From: Leptospiraceae bacterium
Lineage (GTDB): Bacteria > Spirochaetota > Leptospiria > Leptospirales > Leptospiraceae
Length of the DNA stretch: 64,000 nt
Direction: 5' to 3'
NCBI GenBank assembly: GCA_017996175.1
Contig: JAGOHK010000011.1
Coordinates: 17,995 to 81,994, forward strand
In this document: piece after piece, positions 1 through 9,139 of the stretch
Layout of the letters: each line of letters starts with the position of its first letter
How positions within the stretch are numbered: the stretch's first letter is position 1
Made by a program: the position numbers and the translations under genes
Notes under the pieces: generated by a model
Told to the model about the DNA's origin: nothing
Database searches by the model: none
What the model saw: the letters and a program-made list of their open reading frames with translations, nothing else

Positions 1-110
1 TGTAAGTATCATGAAATTTCGTTTCGAGTATAAAAATGGTTTTAAAATAAAATATATATTTGTATTGTGGTAATATTCAAAATTCATTATTAGAAAGGAA
101 GCATTTATTT

Positions 111-836
111 ATGAATAGACAATTTATTAAGACTGCCCTCGTGATTGGAGTTCTATCTCTTTCTTTAGGTTACTGTAAATCTAATGACAATAAAGATACC
201 CCAGATCCTAATGCTAAGACTGCTGACGAAACCAAGAAGACTGATAGAGATTCTCTTGCTGATACATCAAAAGACGTTAAGCCTGTAGATTCGAAAGATT
301 CTAAAGATAGCAAAGATTCTAAGAATTCTCTCGCAATGCGTGCTGGAGAAGCAGCTGCAAAAGAGTTATTTGACAAGTTAAATGAGTCTCTTAAATCAGC
401 TCGTTATCCAGACGGTGAATCCATCAAAGGATTTGCTTACAAAAAATGGGATATTCCTAATAAGAAAGATTTCGTTCAGTGGGTAAAAGGTGCTGGAGCA
501 GTTCTCAAGAAAGGTTTAGATGAACTTCCTGCCGCTTATACACTAGAAATTGCTGGTCACACTGATACAGTTGGACCTGAAACTCCAGTAGGTGATAAAA
601 AAGGAAATATGTTCTATTCTGAGCAAAGAGCAAAAGAAGTTAAACAAGCTCTTGTAAAACTCGGATTTCCTGAAAAAAGAATCGCGACCAAAGCAATGGG
701 TTCTTCTAATCCAATTCCTGGTATCGATGGAGAAAGTGCACAAAATAGACGTGTAACTTTTCAATTCCTAGTTGGAGATGCTGAAGCTACTGGGTCATCT
801 GATGTCCCTGGTGCTGAAACTGACGCTTCTAAATAA
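111..836 (+). CDS. loa22: Loa22-like OmpA-family outer-membrane lipoprotein
   Basis: Predicted 241-residue lipoprotein that anchors the outer membrane to peptidoglycan. The start at 111 is preferred over the in-frame codon at 60 because it begins a classic lipoprotein signal (MNRQFIKTAL...LSLSLGYC, lipidated Cys22) and has an AAAGGAAG ribosome site 9 bases upstream. Residues 23-75 are a Lys/Asp/Ser-rich linker with repeated DSK units. The OmpA_C domain spans about 80-220, with the peptidoglycan-binding HTD at 150-152 and NRR at 212-214. The block around RYPDGESIKGFAYKK closely matches the leptospiral virulence lipoprotein Loa22 from memory. A short acidic tail follows. Orthology is inferred from this resemblance. 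Confidence 0.88.
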   Translation: MNRQFIKTALVIGVLSLSLGYCKSNDNKDTPDPNAKTADETKKTDRDSLADTSKDVKPVDSKDSKDSKDSKNSLAMRAGEAAAKELFDKLNESLKSARYPDGESIKGFAYKKWDIPNKKDFVQWVKGAGAVLKKGLDELPAAYTLEIAGHTDTVGPETPVGDKKGNMFYSEQRAKEVKQALVKLGFPEKRIATKAMGSSNPIPGIDGESAQNRRVTFQFLVGDAEATGSSDVPGAETDASK

Positions 837-861
837 CTAGCGCCACTTGCATTTTGACTTC

Positions 862-899
862 GCTCAATGTTCGATTTTTTTGAACTTTCGACATTGAGC
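862..899. terminator. Hairpin between loa22-like gene and ArsC-like gene
   Basis: GCTCAATGTTCGA (862-874) and TCGACATTGAGC (888-899) form an imperfect 12-bp stem with one bulged base and a T-rich loop. It lies 26 bases after the stop at 836. It may terminate the first gene, although no T-run follows the stem. The GACTTCGCTCA stretch recurs in another hairpin near 13950. Confidence 0.4.
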
Positions 900-920
900 T
901 TTGTTGAAACATAAACCAAT

Positions 921-1271
921 ATGAAAATCTACGAATACAAAGGTTGCTCTACTTGTAGAAAAGCTTTAAAGTTCTTAGATTCCAAGAAAATTCCTTACTC
1001 GAAAATTCCAATTCGAGAAACTCCACCCTCAATTAGTGAACTCAAAAAAGCATTGAAATCTATGAATGGGGAGAGTAAGAAACTATTTAATACATCTGGA
1101 CAAGATTATAAAGCTTTGAATCTAAAAGAAAAACTTTTGGCTATGTCTCTAGATGATCAATTAAAGCTTCTGAGTCAAAATGGAAATTTAGTGAAAAGAC
1201 CATTTGTAATTGCAACTGATTTTGTGTTGGTTGGTTTCAAAGAAGAAGATTGGAAGACAACATTTAAATAA
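921..1271 (+). CDS. ArsC/Spx/YffB-family thioredoxin-fold protein
   Basis: A 116-residue protein of the arsenate reductase/Spx-like family. The N-terminal beta strand leads into a CSTC pair (Cys9, Cys12) at the position of the redox-active cysteine, followed by a helix and a family-typical KRPFV segment near residue 92. The length fits the family. Members either reduce arsenate with glutaredoxin, act as Spx transcription regulators, or have unknown roles (YffB). With no ars genes nearby and a CxxC pair, an arsenic role cannot be claimed. It appears to be a single gene, with a convergent neighbour 9 bases away. Confidence 0.8.
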   Translation: MKIYEYKGCSTCRKALKFLDSKKIPYSKIPIRETPPSISELKKALKSMNGESKKLFNTSGQDYKALNLKEKLLAMSLDDQLKLLSQNGNLVKRPFVIATDFVLVGFKEEDWKTTFK

Positions 1272-1279
1272 ATTCCACT

Positions 1280-1912
1280 TTAGATTCTATCGAATCCTTT
1301 TCCTTCTCTTAGAACTTCCATTTCGTCGTTTGTAAAATCTAAAACAGTAGACGTTTCTACTTTTGCAATTCCGCCGTCTATAATCCCACTCACACGGCTT
1401 CCAAATAAATCTTCCAAGTCATTTATATCTGTCAGGTATTCATCGCCTGTAAAAACGGATGTGCAAGTAATAGTTCCTTCATGGACTCTGAGTAACTCTT
1501 GAATAAAAATACTGTCAGGAATTCTAATCCCAATTGTCTTTGCTTTTGTGTTGGCAGTTGTCCAGCGAGGTATATTCTTGTTAGCCTTGAGGATAAAGGT
1601 AAAAGGTCCCGGAGTAATTCTTTTCATGAGTTTGAATGCGTCATTTGGAAGAGACTCTACATACTCCGAGGCTGTAGAAATATCAGGACATAAAAGAGAC
1701 AATGGTTTATTTTTATCTGTATTTTTTAGTTCATGTAATTTTTCAATTCCCTGTTTCGATTTTGAATCAGCTATGATCGCATACACCGTATCTGTTGGGA
1801 AAATATAAATAAATCCATTTCGTAAATTGTCGGATATGGTCTTTAGAATTCTGACTTCTGGATTTTGAGGATGAAGCTCTAGTATCATAAGAGTTGTCTT
1901 GGAGAGAAACAT
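1280..1912 (-). CDS. YciO/YrdC/Sua5-family protein (threonylcarbamoyl-AMP synthase-like)
   Basis: YrdC-fold protein. It begins HPQNPEVRILKTISDNLRNG, then FPTDTVYAI and NKPLSLLC, which resembles the YciO branch more than TsaC. Sua5/TsaC enzymes make threonylcarbamoyl-AMP for the tRNA t6A modification. YciO proteins share the fold but their activity is less clear. It starts 4 bases after the upstream lipoprotein gene, so translation is probably coupled. A second in-frame ATG at 1888 (MILELHPQNP) would fit family length better, but neither start has a clear ribosome site. It is the last gene of a three-gene minus-strand group. Confidence 0.8.
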   Translation of the reverse strand: MFLSKTTLMILELHPQNPEVRILKTISDNLRNGFIYIFPTDTVYAIIADSKSKQGIEKLHELKNTDKNKPLSLLCPDISTASEYVESLPNDAFKLMKRITPGPFTFILKANKNIPRWTTANTKAKTIGIRIPDSIFIQELLRVHEGTITCTSVFTGDEYLTDINDLEDLFGSRVSGIIDGGIAKVETSTVLDFTNDEMEVLREGKGFDRI

Positions 1913-1916
1913 GGCA

Positions 1917-2150
1917 TTAGTCGTTTAAGGGGTTACAGACGGTTTTGCGCCCTTTGTAGCTATCTAACATTTTATTGTAGTCAATTACTCCATCATCTGT
2001 GACTAAATCTCTTTTGATATAATGTTCTCCGTCTTCATAGTAATTTCCAATCGTATCGCAGTCATTTATATCAATATTTTTTTTCTTTCGATTACAATTT
2101 GCCTGAAATAAAATCAGGCAAATTAGAATGTAAAAGCAGAGTTTTTTCAT
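1917..2150 (-). CDS. Small putative lipoprotein
   Basis: A 77-residue protein with a lysine-led hydrophobic signal and a lipobox ending FQANC (Cys19), followed by a basic NRKKKN stretch. The mature part is short, charged and contains two more cysteines, and no family is recognised. It sits 2 bases after the exported protein gene and 4 bases before the YciO-like gene, so all three are probably cotranscribed. Function unknown. Confidence 0.65.
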   Translation of the reverse strand: MKKLCFYILICLILFQANCNRKKKNIDINDCDTIGNYYEDGEHYIKRDLVTDDGVIDYNKMLDSYKGRKTVCNPLND

Positions 2151-2152
2151 TG

Positions 2153-3151
2153 TTATTTTTTTGCTGGAGTAGTTGCAGGCTCTGTAGCTGTTTTGGGAGC
2201 TTCTTTGGCTTCTTTTTTTGGCTCTACTTCTTTTTTGTCCGGTTTATCAGTCTTATCCGTTTCTTTGTTGATATTCATTTCACCGTATTTATTGGTCAGG
2301 CTTTTTTTAATTTGTTCCCGTTCTTTTTCTCTTTCCTTTTCCCGAGCCGCAAATACTAAACCTAATGAGTCATCGTAATCTTTTAGATATTCTTTTGGAA
2401 TATAATCATCATCTAAAATTAAATTCTTTCCAATACGTTCGGCTAATTTTAGATTTTTATTTTTATGTTTATTAATCGTATAGTAAATTTTAAAAAGACT
2501 TTGGAGTGCATTTTTTTGTTCATATAAAGCATCGATATAATTGCTCTTAGCCGCTAGAATTTGTGCACCAGTGGAAAATTCATTTGCAATTACAAGTTGT
2601 TTTTCGAGTACAGGATAAATTGAATCATCCGTATCAGAGTTTACTTTTAGATCAACGAGTTGAAAAGAGGCGTCTGCATAGAGTTTGCTGTAAGTCTCGA
2701 CATATTTTTTTGAAAAAACTTCCGCCTCTGTATTTAGATCTAAATGATTTTGCTCAAAAATTCTTCTAGAAGTAATATAATTTTTTTCTTGAAACTTAAT
2801 ACTTCCATCTACATAGTTTTTCATAATCGCATTAAATTTTTCATCTGTTCCATAATTCAAAAAAGAACTTTTGAGTCTTTTTAGATTTTTCAAATTATTT
2901 CGTTTATAGTCAGAAGATACAATTTGTGGATCTACAGTAACAGTGCCTGTTTCCATTTTCAGAGGTTTACCTTCCTCTTTTTTTTCTGTCGGTGTCTTTG
3001 TTGGTTCAGGTGCATTTTTGGTGTCTTTTACACTTACCTGACCGAAAAGAGAAAAACTAAAACAAAGTAAAAGAAGAATAAATTTACTAGAATGTAAATG
3101 GAAGGAATGATTGGAATTTATAGAATTAAGCAAAGAAGTATGAGTTTTCAT
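2153..3151 (-). CDS. Exported protein of unknown function with charged C-terminal tail
   Basis: A 332-residue protein with a long n-region and a hydrophobic segment (FILLLLCFSFSLFGQ), consistent with a signal peptide. A Pro/Thr/Lys-rich linker follows. Residues 90-260 are probably helical and could form a TPR-like or coiled domain. The tail is very rich in Lys, Glu, Asp and Pro. No enzyme motif is visible. It leads the minus-strand group with the small lipoprotein and YciO-like genes, so an envelope role is the only inference offered. A downstream start is possible because no good ribosome site precedes the chosen ATG. Confidence 0.6.
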   Translation of the reverse strand: MKTHTSLLNSINSNHSFHLHSSKFILLLLCFSFSLFGQVSVKDTKNAPEPTKTPTEKKEEGKPLKMETGTVTVDPQIVSSDYKRNNLKNLKRLKSSFLNYGTDEKFNAIMKNYVDGSIKFQEKNYITSRRIFEQNHLDLNTEAEVFSKKYVETYSKLYADASFQLVDLKVNSDTDDSIYPVLEKQLVIANEFSTGAQILAAKSNYIDALYEQKNALQSLFKIYYTINKHKNKNLKLAERIGKNLILDDDYIPKEYLKDYDDSLGLVFAAREKEREKEREQIKKSLTNKYGEMNINKETDKTDKPDKKEVEPKKEAKEAPKTATEPATTPAKK

Positions 3152-3198
3152 AGTATACTTATTATCGACATTTTTGCTCTTTACGTAAGAGTGGATGA

Positions 3199-3756
3199 AT
3201 GTTAATTTTAAAGTCTGCCTCCCCTAGACGAAAACAAGTTTTTGAAAATTTAAAATTACAGTTCCAAGTGGAACCTTCTCATATTGATGAAAATACTCGA
3301 GATAAAGAAATCCCATTAGATTACCTCAGAAGAGTAACGATTGCTAAACTGGACACTGAAAAATCTAATTTGGAAAATGTGTACGTCTCATCCGATACGA
3401 TCGTTGTTTTAGACAATCGGATTCTAGCAAAACCTAAGGATTTTGCGGAAGGCATGAAAATTCTTTCTTTTTTGTCCGGTAAAATCCATTCAGTATATTC
3501 TGGATTAGCTATTTGGAAGGCAGGGCAAGTTTTCTATGACTTCGATGAAACTAAAGTGGAGTTTAAAGTTTTAGGCGAGCTTGAAATTCGAAAGTATTTA
3601 GAAGAGGCAAAACCTTACGATAAAGCAGGAGCTTATGGAATCCAAGATGCAGGAACTCCTGTATCTAACTACATTGGGTCTTATACAAATGTGTTAGGGT
3701 TTCCGATTCGAAAATTCTATCAGTTTTTTAGAGTATGGGAAGAGTTTTTAAGCTAA
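3199..3756 (+). CDS. maf: Maf-family nucleoside triphosphate pyrophosphatase
   Basis: A 185-residue Maf/HAM1-superfamily protein that hydrolyses non-canonical or modified nucleoside triphosphates to monophosphates and is linked to septum control in other bacteria. Visible signatures are SASPRRK near the N-terminus, VSSDTIVVLD with the catalytic acidic residue, LSGKIHSVYSGLAI, and YDKAGAYGIQ. Length is normal for the family. The last bases overlap the convergent small gene ending at 3748. Confidence 0.93.
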   Translation: MLILKSASPRRKQVFENLKLQFQVEPSHIDENTRDKEIPLDYLRRVTIAKLDTEKSNLENVYVSSDTIVVLDNRILAKPKDFAEGMKILSFLSGKIHSVYSGLAIWKAGQVFYDFDETKVEFKVLGELEIRKYLEEAKPYDKAGAYGIQDAGTPVSNYIGSYTNVLGFPIRKFYQFFRVWEEFLS

Positions 3757-3975
3757 AATATCCAAGATCGCACCGCGCTCGGTTGGGGCTTTGTCTTTGT
3801 CTGAGCCTTGTTTGTTTGCATTTTTGAATTCTTTGAAGGCTGAGGCATTAAAAAAGTTGTCGTTAGAATAAATCTTATTTACTTGTTCGATAGGAGCATA
3901 AGTATAGATAGGTCGAATGTAAGCAAATGGCTCGGAAACGAGTGATATTCTTTGTGCACCTTCACCAAAATTCAT
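3748..3975 (-). CDS. Conserved leptospiral hypothetical protein
   Basis: A 75-residue protein beginning MNFGEGAQRISLVSEPFAY. The ATG at 3975 is chosen over a longer frame to 4041 because AGAGGTAA lies at good spacing just upstream and the extension would run into holA. It has no signal peptide or membrane segment and no recognised domain. It overlaps the end of maf by 9 bases in convergent orientation and is divergent from holA. Function unknown. Confidence 0.65.
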   Translation of the reverse strand: MNFGEGAQRISLVSEPFAYIRPIYTYAPIEQVNKIYSNDNFFNASAFKEFKNANKQGSDKDKAPTERGAILDILA

Positions 3976-4022
3976 AACTAGATTACCTCTTTTATAACTA
4001 TCGGATTTAGTGTACCAGAAAT

Positions 4023-5132
4023 ATGGCAGAAAAACAAGCAAAAAAAAAGGAAATTACAGAATTTAAGAATTTTCCTGAATTTTTAGCCGCATACCAGACT
4101 AAAAAAATTCTCCCCCAAGTTTATATTTATGCCTCAACCGACTCGTTTGAGTTTGATTTGATTACCGATGTATACCGATCTGAGCTGACTTCCAACGGGG
4201 AGCCTTTGGAAATTGTGGTTTATGTCGCGGAATCGGGAGATTTTGAGAAATTATTTTCGGAAATGTTCAACTTCAGTATGTTTTCTAGCCAAAAGCTTCT
4301 CATCATTCGTTCTGGATCTGATTTCTTTAAGCCAATCTTACTTGCTGGAAAGAAGGAGATGTATGAGAGTTTTCGGCGCAATATTTCTACTTTAGCTGAA
4401 AAAGTATACGTTTTACTTCATTATGATGCCAAGGATGTTCCAGCAAAATTAGCAACTTTATTCGATAATCGTTTTGCTCTATTAAAAAGTAGAAATTTCT
4501 ATGCTGACGAGAGAAAGCCTGCCTTAGAAGGAATACTAAAGACCGAAAAAGTCTTATTGGAAGATGCGGCGAGAGATGAGTTCCTGCATCGAATTCCACC
4601 CAATACGGGTTCTTACATAAAGGGAATTCGTAAACTCAAGCTCATGTTAAATAAAAAGGAATTTACCCTCGAAGATATTGAGGAAGTTCTATTTAACCGA
4701 GCCGAATTTAATCCGTTCCAATTGGTGGATTTGCTGTTTTCGAATAATAAATATGAGTTTTTTCGGGAATTTTCCAAGTTCAAACCCGGACCGGAGAGCA
4801 CGTTTGTGTATTTATCTCTGCTCTCAGCCCTACTGAATCGGGCGGATGAAATAAGGAAGGCAAAAATTCTACTAAAACGTTTTCGAGATGAGAACGATGC
4901 TGAGTTTTTTAAATACTTAGGAATGTCTTCCTATTCGGACGGGCGAAAGAAATTTACCAAAAGTAGATTACGACGGGAAACCAAGTTATTTAGGACGGAA
5001 GCTCTGGACTTTTTATACGAATTGATCCTGGATTTGAATATAAAAGCCAAGTCAAGCTCCATCAAGGATGAGGGAAATTTTTATATCACAAGAGAATTTA
5101 ATAAATTGTTCTATATTTTATCATCGAGTTGA
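4023..5132 (+). CDS. holA: DNA polymerase III subunit delta
   Basis: A 369-residue clamp-loader delta subunit, which opens the sliding clamp as part of the replicative polymerase complex. The architecture matches HolA: an N-terminal AAA-like part with QVYIYASTDSFEFD where the degenerate nucleotide site lies, SQKLLIIRSGSDF in the middle, then the helical collar domain with NPFQLVDLLF and LLSALLNRADEI. There is no Walker A motif, as expected for delta. The protein is divergent enough that the call rests on overall layout. Confidence 0.82.
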   Translation: MAEKQAKKKEITEFKNFPEFLAAYQTKKILPQVYIYASTDSFEFDLITDVYRSELTSNGEPLEIVVYVAESGDFEKLFSEMFNFSMFSSQKLLIIRSGSDFFKPILLAGKKEMYESFRRNISTLAEKVYVLLHYDAKDVPAKLATLFDNRFALLKSRNFYADERKPALEGILKTEKVLLEDAARDEFLHRIPPNTGSYIKGIRKLKLMLNKKEFTLEDIEEVLFNRAEFNPFQLVDLLFSNNKYEFFREFSKFKPGPESTFVYLSLLSALLNRADEIRKAKILLKRFRDENDAEFFKYLGMSSYSDGRKKFTKSRLRRETKLFRTEALDFLYELILDLNIKAKSSSIKDEGNFYITREFNKLFYILSSS

Positions 5133-5157
5133 CATTTTTCCACTATCTTGCTATTAT
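5129..5157 (+). promoter_or_regulatory. Sigma70-type promoter for the 5226-9121 genes
   Basis: TTGACA (5129-5134), exactly 17 bases, then TATTAT (5152-5157). This is the best consensus promoter seen in the window. It overlaps the holA stop codon and points at the group encoding the 85-residue protein, the deoxyribonucleotidase and the RND pump. A small hairpin (TTCCC TCTCT GGGAA, 5163-5177) lies at the expected transcript start. Confidence 0.6.
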
Positions 5158-5225
5158 GTCACTTCCCTCTCTGGGAAATTCTTTTTGTTTAAGAAAAATT
5201 ATACTATTTTGCCGAAATTAGAAGT

Positions 5226-5483
5226 ATGGAGAAAAAATTGATACAAGAGTTAGAACCTTTGTCTGTTGACCGCTTTACCCCTTTTTCAAGACCCAGTTTT
5301 TCCAATCCTGACCTTTTTGCGATGCATAGAGTTTTAGTAAATTGTGCAGAAAGTTTCACAGAATACCTCGAAAAATCGAAAGAACCGATTCGTTTTACTG
5401 ATAATGTAGTTCCTCTCAAAAAAGAATTTGTGAAATTTATTCATCTACCAAATGGGACTCAGACTTTGTTTGGGGAAATCTAA
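5226..5483 (+). CDS. Hypothetical protein
   Basis: An 85-residue soluble protein starting MEKKLIQELEPLSVDRF. There is no signal peptide, membrane helix or recognised domain. It lies between a strong upstream promoter and the deoxyribonucleotidase gene on the same strand, 29 bases before it, so the two are probably cotranscribed. A frame on the opposite strand at 5204-5419 is judged a shadow because it lacks a promoter and a ribosome site. Function unknown. Confidence 0.55.
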   Translation: MEKKLIQELEPLSVDRFTPFSRPSFSNPDLFAMHRVLVNCAESFTEYLEKSKEPIRFTDNVVPLKKEFVKFIHLPNGTQTLFGEI

Positions 5484-5512
5484 CCGGCTACTTCTTATTA
5501 GCCTTACGATAG

Positions 5513-5932
5513 ATGAAAAAGAAAATTCTCTATGTGGATTTAGACGGAGTACTCGCCGACTATGATCACGCAAAACAACGAACAACCGAAGAAGAACGCA
5601 CACAAAAAGGTTTTTTTGAAAATCTTCCTCCTATAAATGGAGCAGTAGATGCTTTCAAAAAACTATCTGAAAAATACGAAACTTATTTTTTATCCACAGC
5701 TCCTTGGACAAATCTTCATGCACCGTCTGAAAAAAGAATCTGGGTTGAAAAACACCTTGGTGAATTTGCTTTTAAAAAATTAATCCTAACGCATAATAAG
5801 GGTTTGCTCAAAGGTGATTATTTAATTGATGATAGACTTTTAAATGGTGTAGAAGAATTTGAAGGAGAGCATATTCATTTTGGTTCAGAGAAATTTAAAA
5901 CTTGGAAAGATGTGTTAGATTATTTGCTCTAA
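5513..5932 (+). CDS. 5'(3')-deoxyribonucleotidase-like HAD phosphatase
   Basis: A 139-residue HAD-superfamily phosphatase of the NT5C type, which dephosphorylates (deoxy)nucleoside monophosphates. Motif I is DLDGVLADYD near the N-terminus, with Asp nucleophile and general acid. Motif II is FLSTAPW. The conserved lysine region is HNKGLLKG, and motif IV is YLIDDRLLNG. The small size and the TAPWTN segment fit the bacterial NT5C family rather than larger HAD enzymes. It ends 9 bases before the RND pump gene. Confidence 0.82.
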   Translation: MKKKILYVDLDGVLADYDHAKQRTTEEERTQKGFFENLPPINGAVDAFKKLSEKYETYFLSTAPWTNLHAPSEKRIWVEKHLGEFAFKKLILTHNKGLLKGDYLIDDRLLNGVEEFEGEHIHFGSEKFKTWKDVLDYLL

Positions 5933-5941
5933 AAGGAAATC

Positions 5942-8900
5942 ATGATAGAAAACCTAATCGAATTTTCCATTCGAAAAAAATATATTGTATTACTAGTAAC
6001 CCTTCTTATATCAATCATAGGATTTTACAATGCATCTAAGCTTTCTGTTGACGCAGTACCAGATGTGACTAACGTGCAAGTATCCGCTGTGACAGTTTCA
6101 CCTGGTTTGTCACCGATGGAAGTAGAGCAGTTTATTACCAATCCAATCGAATTGCAACTCATGGGAATTCCCGGAGCAACAGAAATCCGATCTATTTCTA
6201 GAACTGGTATCAGCAGTGTGACAGTGATTTTTGAGGATAGTGTAAATATATGGTTCGCAAGACAGCTTGTAAGTGAAAGATTAAAAGTAGCCGATAAAGA
6301 AATTCCACCTGAATACGGGCAACCGGAATTATCCCCTGTAGCAACTGCACTCGGAGATATTTATGAGTTTGCGCTTACCTCTGATAGGCATAGTCCAATG
6401 GAACTAAGGACTTATATAGATTGGGAATTATCTAAAAGAATAAAATCTGTTCCAGGTGTGATTGAAGTAAATTCTATTGGGGGAGAGGCGAAAGAATTTC
6501 AAGTAATCATTGATCCGCGTAATCTAGTAACGCATAATCTGACTTTATCCGAAATATACGATGATATAAAATCTGCAAATACAAATACTGGTGGTGGATA
6601 CATCATTAAGGGCAAAGAACAGGTAGTCATCCGTGGAGAAGGGCAATTCGAAGGAGTTGATGAAATTAAACGTGTGGCAGTTCGAACGGCAACGGATGGA
6701 ACACCTCTATTACTCGGACAAATTGCAGATGTAAAGATAGGTCCTGCACTGCGATTTGGAATAGCGAGTAAAAATCAAAAAGAAGTAGTAGGGGCAACAG
6801 TAATTATGCTCCTAGGGCAAAATTCTAGAAACGTTGTGCGCGATGTGAAAGTGAAAATTGCTGAAATAGAATCAAATCTACCTGCTGGGATGAAAATAGA
6901 GCCTTTTTATGATCGTTCAGAATTTATCAACCGCGCACTTTCTACTATTTTTATAAATCTTACTGAGGGCGCATTGCTCGTATTGATCACACTTATTATC
7001 ACGCTTGGAACCCTGAAAGGGGGAGCGTTAGTTGCTATGGCAATTCCTATTTCCATGTTATGTGCTGTAATATTTATGAAGCAGTTAGATGTAGTGGGTA
7101 ACTTGATGAGTTTAGGTGCCCTTGATTTCGGGTTGTTAGTCGATGGATCTATTGTGATGTTAGAGTCAGTGATGGCTGGATTTGTAACCAAAAAATATCT
7201 ATTCCAAAAACCCATGAATCGATTTGAAATAGCAGAGATTACCGAGGGAATCATCTTAGAAAATTGTAATCGTGTAGGAAGAGCGGCAGCATTTTCAGTT
7301 GCGATTATCATGTTAGTTTACTTACCTCTTATGGTATTAGAAGGTGTGGAAGGAAGAATGTTTCGTCCGATGGCGATTACGGTTGCTTTGGCGCTTGGAG
7401 CAGCACTTCTATTTTCGTTAACAGTTTTTCCGGCGAGTCTTGCCATTGCGTTTCAGAAACCAATTTTTCATAAGAGTCATTATTGGGACTACTTAGAGGA
7501 TAAGTATCAGTTGTTATTAGACTGGGGATTTGGGAAAAAAAGACAGATTACTCTTTGTGCAATCGGTCTTGTATTTTTTTCCTTACTCATCGGTACAACT
7601 CTCGGTTCAGAATTTATCCCGCGAATTGATGAGGGAGAGTTAGAGATGGACGTTAAGCGCCTTCCCTCTACATCTATTGAATATTCAAGGGACTTAAATA
7701 TGGAGATTGAAAAAGTCTTAGAAGATTTTGATGAAATTAAAAGTGTGGTTTCGCGTGTGGGAAGAGGGGAGTCAGCAGCAGAACCTCTTGGAACCGATGA
7801 AACTAGTATAATGATTAAATTAAAAGACAGAAGCGATTGGAAAAAAAAGAAAACTCGCGAAGAGTTGATGATGGAAATCAAAGATAAGGTATTACAAAAT
7901 ATTCCATCCAGTTATATTAGTATGTCCCAACCAATTGAAAATAGGATTAATTCGTTATTAGCCGGTTCAAAGGCAGATATCGTAGTTAAGGTATATGGAG
8001 ACGATTTAAATCATCTCAAAAAGATTGGAGACGATATTTCTTCAGTCATGAAAGAAATTCAAGGGACAGGAGATATTCGTGTACAAAGAGTGCTCGGACT
8101 TCCCGTTCTTCGGATAAATGCAAATTATGATCTAATGGCACGTTATGGTGCATCTGCTTCGGAAATTTTACGAACAGTAGAAATGTTACGTGTGGGAACT
8201 AACGCAGGAAAAATTTTTGAAGGATTGAAACGTTTTGATCTAGTGCTTCGTCTTGATTTAGATATTATTAAAGACATTAAACAAATTAATAATATTCCGG
8301 TGATGACAATTACTGGAAAAACAATTCCACTGGGGCAGGTGGCGGATATTGAACTTATTGAATCTGCGGCTTCTATACAAAGAGAGGCTCTTAAAAGAAG
8401 ACTCTTTGTTGAAGTAAATATCAGGGGACGTGACCTAGTTGGTTACATCGAAGAGGCACAAGAAAAAACAAAAGTGATTACTGCTAATTTACCCCTAGGG
8501 TATGAAATAAAATGGGGTGGTCAGTTTGAAAATTTCACAAGAGCAAAGAACAGGCTAATGCTTGTTGTCCCCATTGCACTTGCAATTATTTTTGGGATGC
8601 TGATACTTGCATTTGGGAATGTATTTTATGCATTAGGTGTATTTATGGTTGTACCATTAGCCGCTTCTGGGGGAATTATAAGCCTTGTACTTCGTGGTCT
8701 TCCATTCAGTATACCAGCAGGGGTTGGATTTATCGCCGTGAGTGGAATTGCAGTATTAAATGGTGTAGTTTACGCGTCTACACTGAAAGATAAATTAAAA
8801 GAAGGAGTCGAACTTTCTCTGGCAGTAAAGGTTGCTGCCATCGAGTCTCTTCGTCCTGTGATGACAACTGAGTTAATTGCGGCTATCGGGTTTATCCCCA

Positions 8901-9121
8901 TGGCGATTTCTAGTATGGCAGGAGCCGAAGTCCAACGACCACTGGCAACAGTAGTCATTGGTGGGGTTATAATCGCCACAATCTTGTCCCGCTTACTTCT
9001 TCCGATTACTATGGAGTATCTCCTTACCAAAGCAGAAGGTTTTGACGAAAAAAAACAAGCCAAAATCGAAGCAACGAAAACAAATCTAATCGCTCTTCTG
9101 GATCAAGGAGAAAGTGAGTAG
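5942..9121 (+). CDS. czcA: CzcA-type heavy-metal RND efflux pump
   Basis: A 1059-residue inner-membrane proton-driven pump of the HME-RND family. The N-terminal transmembrane helix is followed by a large periplasmic porter region with [11 protein letters not shown], a block of helices, a second periplasmic loop, and C-terminal helices. Transmembrane helix 4 carries [14 protein letters not shown] with Asp395, Asp401 and Glu408 spaced as the proton-relay residues of CzcA, which favours the Zn/Co/Cd class over CusA (Cu/Ag). Length is full. No membrane-fusion (CzcB) or outer-membrane (CzcC) gene lies beside it, so partners must be elsewhere. Metal specificity is inferred. Confidence 0.9.
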   Translation: MIENLIEFSIRKKYIVLLVTLLISIIGFYNASKLSVDAVPDVTNVQVSAVTVSPGLSPMEVEQFITNPIELQLMGIPGATEIRSISRTGISSVTVIFEDSVNIWFARQLVSERLKVADKEIPPEYGQPELSPVATALGDIYEFALTSDRHSPMELRTYIDWELSKRIKSVPGVIEVNSIGGEAKEFQVIIDPRNLVTHNLTLSEIYDDIKSANTNTGGGYIIKGKEQVVIRGEGQFEGVDEIKRVAVRTATDGTPLLLGQIADVKIGPALRFGIASKNQKEVVGATVIMLLGQNSRNVVRDVKVKIAEIESNLPAGMKIEPFYDRSEFINRALSTIFINLTEGALLVLITLIITLGTLKGGALVAMAIPISMLCAVIFMKQLDVVGNLMSLGALDFGLLVDGSIVMLESVMAGFVTKKYLFQKPMNRFEIAEITEGIILENCNRVGRAAAFSVAIIMLVYLPLMVLEGVEGRMFRPMAITVALALGAALLFSLTVFPASLAIAFQKPIFHKSHYWDYLEDKYQLLLDWGFGKKRQITLCAIGLVFFSLLIGTTLGSEFIPRIDEGELEMDVKRLPSTSIEYSRDLNMEIEKVLEDFDEIKSVVSRVGRGESAAEPLGTDETSIMIKLKDRSDWKKKKTREELMMEIKDKVLQNIPSSYISMSQPIENRINSLLAGSKADIVVKVYGDDLNHLKKIGDDISSVMKEIQGTGDIRVQRVLGLPVLRINANYDLMARYGASASEILRTVEMLRVGTNAGKIFEGLKRFDLVLRLDLDIIKDIKQINNIPVMTITGKTIPLGQVADIELIESAASIQREALKRRLFVEVNIRGRDLVGYIEEAQEKTKVITANLPLGYEIKWGGQFENFTRAKNRLMLVVPIALAIIFGMLILAFGNVFYALGVFMVVPLAASGGIISLVLRGLPFSIPAGVGFIAVSGIAVLNGVVYASTLKDKLKEGVELSLAVKVAAIESLRPVMTTELIAAIGFIPMAISSMAGAEVQRPLATVVIGGVIIATILSRLLLPITMEYLLTKAEGFDEKKQAKIEATKTNLIALLDQGESE

Positions 9122-9139
9122 GCGAAAATTTTACTCACT
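9113..9139. terminator. Bidirectional hairpin between convergent genes
   Basis: AGTGAGTA (9113-9120) and TACTCACT (9132-9139) form an 8-bp perfect stem with an 11-base loop. It spans the stop of the RND gene and the end of the convergent pgeF-like gene, so it could stop transcription from both sides. AAAATTTT lies in the loop. Confidence 0.45.

Noticed and set aside
60..110. N-terminal extension of the Loa22-like gene
   Set aside because: It would place the signal peptide internally, and the ribosome site fits the start at 111.
921..1271. Arsenic-resistance gene arsC
   Set aside because: There are no other ars genes nearby and the fold also covers Spx and YffB proteins, so a functional name is not justified.
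5204..5419. 71-residue minus-strand open frame opposite the 85-residue gene
   Set aside because: The plus-strand gene has a strong promoter and a following operon; the reverse frame has none.
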